Of a stretch of 64,000 nt of DNA, positions 63,230 through 64,000 are shown one piece after another. Below the pieces are notes generated by a model. That model ran no database searches and was not told the DNA's origin. It saw only the letters and a program-made list of their open reading frames with translations. Made by a program: the position numbers and the translations under genes. Source of the stretch: Yponomeuta sedellus (lineage: Eukaryota; Arthropoda; Insecta; Lepidoptera; Yponomeutidae); assembly GCA_934045075.1 (NCBI GenBank), contig OW203749.1, positions 4,430,804 through 4,494,803 on the forward strand, written 5' to 3'. Positions within the stretch are counted from its first letter, which is position 1. The number at the start of each line of letters is the position of its first letter.

Positions 63230-63322
63230 TCCCTATTATTCATTAGGTAAAACCGAATTACCGTCTAATATATAAATATGTAAGTATGACAATCGCGAGT
63301 CAATAGGAAATACTAAAAATAT
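63230..63322. repeat. MITE family E segment, second of the pair
   Basis: Continues further than the first: TAAATATGTAAGTATGACAA and GCGAGTCAATAGGAAATAC, as at 50235. Confidence 0.6.
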
Positions 63323-63332
63323 AGGTATATCA

Positions 63333-63482
63333 TAACATTTACATACAGGCACATACATTGCTTCTGGCCCCACACTAGGATACCCTGTGTCGTGGGAACC
63401 AGAAACAACGACATCACAAACATGTAAACATCCAAGACCTGGACTTTTATTTTTTTTTGTTTCCAGCCAGGATTCGAGCCCG
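63333..63482 (-). mobile_element. tRNA-headed SINE, family B, 5'-truncated (intronic)
   Basis: Tail, TGGTTCCCACGACACAGGG and the B-box region (GGGCTCGAATCC, minus) are present; the A-box is lost. Confidence 0.6.
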
Positions 63483-63544
63483 TATTAAGTATTAATTTTG
63501 TTTGTGATATTTAGAATCTCTTTCATTCGAGTACTACGTTTTTA

Positions 63545-63600
63545 TTTAGTACCGCGTGCCCCGGCAGCGCGGACATACAAAGGGTTGAAATCGAATCGAT
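63545..63600 (+). mobile_element. 5S-SINE tail end fragment (intronic)
   Basis: CCGTGCCCCGGCAGCGCGGACATAC..GGGTTGAAATCG. Confidence 0.5.
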
Positions 63601-63651
63601 ATTTCACAAGTATCTGTATATCATATCATCTATTTTTACGTATCGACTCAC

Positions 63652-63804
63652 TTGCGAAGGGGAGGCGCGGCAGGCTCGCTGCCAGTCATGTCTCCAGCGC
63701 TGAAGGACCGCCGAAGCCCTAGGGCTGCGCAGAGGGCCGCGCAACCCGCCAGTAGCTCGCGGCAGTTGTCCACAGTTTGAAGGGGAAGCGTGGAGGAGGG
63801 CCGC
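63652..63804 (-). CDS. Unrecognised gene, rightmost coding exon in the window
   Basis: A 153-bp exon with acceptor TTTTTTTCAG (63805 on) and donor GTGAGT (63646-63651), phase 0 at both ends. It encodes 51 residues including RGPLRSPRASAVLQRW and RHDWQRACRASPSQ. The region is Arg/Pro/Ser-rich and turns amphipathic toward its end. Read with the three exons to its left it gives a continuous 158-residue C-terminus ending in Phe and a stop. Earlier exons and the promoter lie outside the window. An alternative frame is also open, but only the chosen one continues into the next exon without a stop. Confidence 0.75.
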
Positions 63805-63861
63805 CTGAAAAAAATTAAGGTCGTCGGTGCCTCCATTGCTCGCAAGAACATAACCCAGAAA

Positions 63862-64000
63862 CCCACGTGGCCTAGTGGAACCGAGTGATTGGAATCAATC
63901 ACTCGGGTTAAGCAACTACAGGCGCGGCCAGGTGCTGGATGGATAACCATCCCGTGAATACCGCTACTGGCGTTTTTTCCGAGCGCTTCCGTGCTTCTCA
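63862..64000 (+). mobile_element. 5S-headed SINE, cut by the window edge (intronic)
   Basis: CCACGTGGCCTAGTGGAACC, GGTTAAGCAACTACAGGCGCG, GGATGGATAACCATCCCG, then GAGCGCTTCCGTGC at the window's end. Confidence 0.7.

Overview
The window is eukaryotic and almost certainly from a moth or butterfly (Lepidoptera). The evidence is repeat content: RTE-type LINE tails containing 'CCAGCAGTGGACTA', R1-clade and RTE reverse-transcriptase remnants, tRNA-headed SINEs, Helitron ends with CTAGT, and the dispersed 'GGGTTCCGTA' element typical of lepidopteran DNA. The species cannot be named from the sequence. Most of the 64 kb is layers of interspersed repeats, many nested. Only two host genes can be supported.

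Host genes. (1) At 38.3-39.0 kb on the plus strand there is a compact gene for SNRNP27, the 27 kDa U4/U6.U5 tri-snRNP protein. It has one coding exon, a short intron at its 5' end, and an AATAAA signal. (2) At 53.0-63.8 kb on the minus strand there are the last four coding exons of a gene I do not recognise. Splice sites are canonical, phases agree at all three junctions, and the introns are 3.0-3.7 kb and repeat-filled. Its 5' exons lie beyond the right edge.

Mobile DNA by region. 0-8.5 kb: Helitron-like ends, LINE fragments, a non-autonomous hAT with an 8-bp target duplication, tRNA-headed repeats in inverted pairs, and the first 5S-derived SINE. 8.5-11.8 kb: a 5'-truncated R1-clade non-LTR retrotransposon with an uninterrupted 2.7-kb reading frame. 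12-16 kb: 5S-derived SINEs, including an array of 179-bp units. 17-18 kb: an element split by nested insertions, and a long CTTT microsatellite. 19-27 kb: a tandemly duplicated MITE, foldbacks and SINEs. 28.4-30.1 kb: an element with about 330-bp terminal inverted repeats. 30.4-31.0 kb: a 535-bp compound tetranucleotide array. 31-37 kb: SINEs, minisatellite, foldback and LINE tails. 40-48 kb: mostly AT-rich single-copy-looking DNA with a few MITEs. 49.3-49.8 kb: a probable solo LTR carrying heat-shock-element motifs. 50-64 kb: SINEs, MITEs and a 116-bp tandem repeat, mostly inside the introns of gene 2.

The main finding is a repeat family with more than 20 copies or fragments here. Its 5' part resembles the internal control region of 5S rRNA, and two copies have perfect target-site duplications. 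It therefore looks like a 5S-headed SINE (SINE3 class). A second unusual theme is a tRNA-headed repeat that recurs as head-to-head inverted dimers and once as a 308-bp direct tandem. No authentic tRNA or rRNA gene, CRISPR array or prokaryotic-style operon is present.
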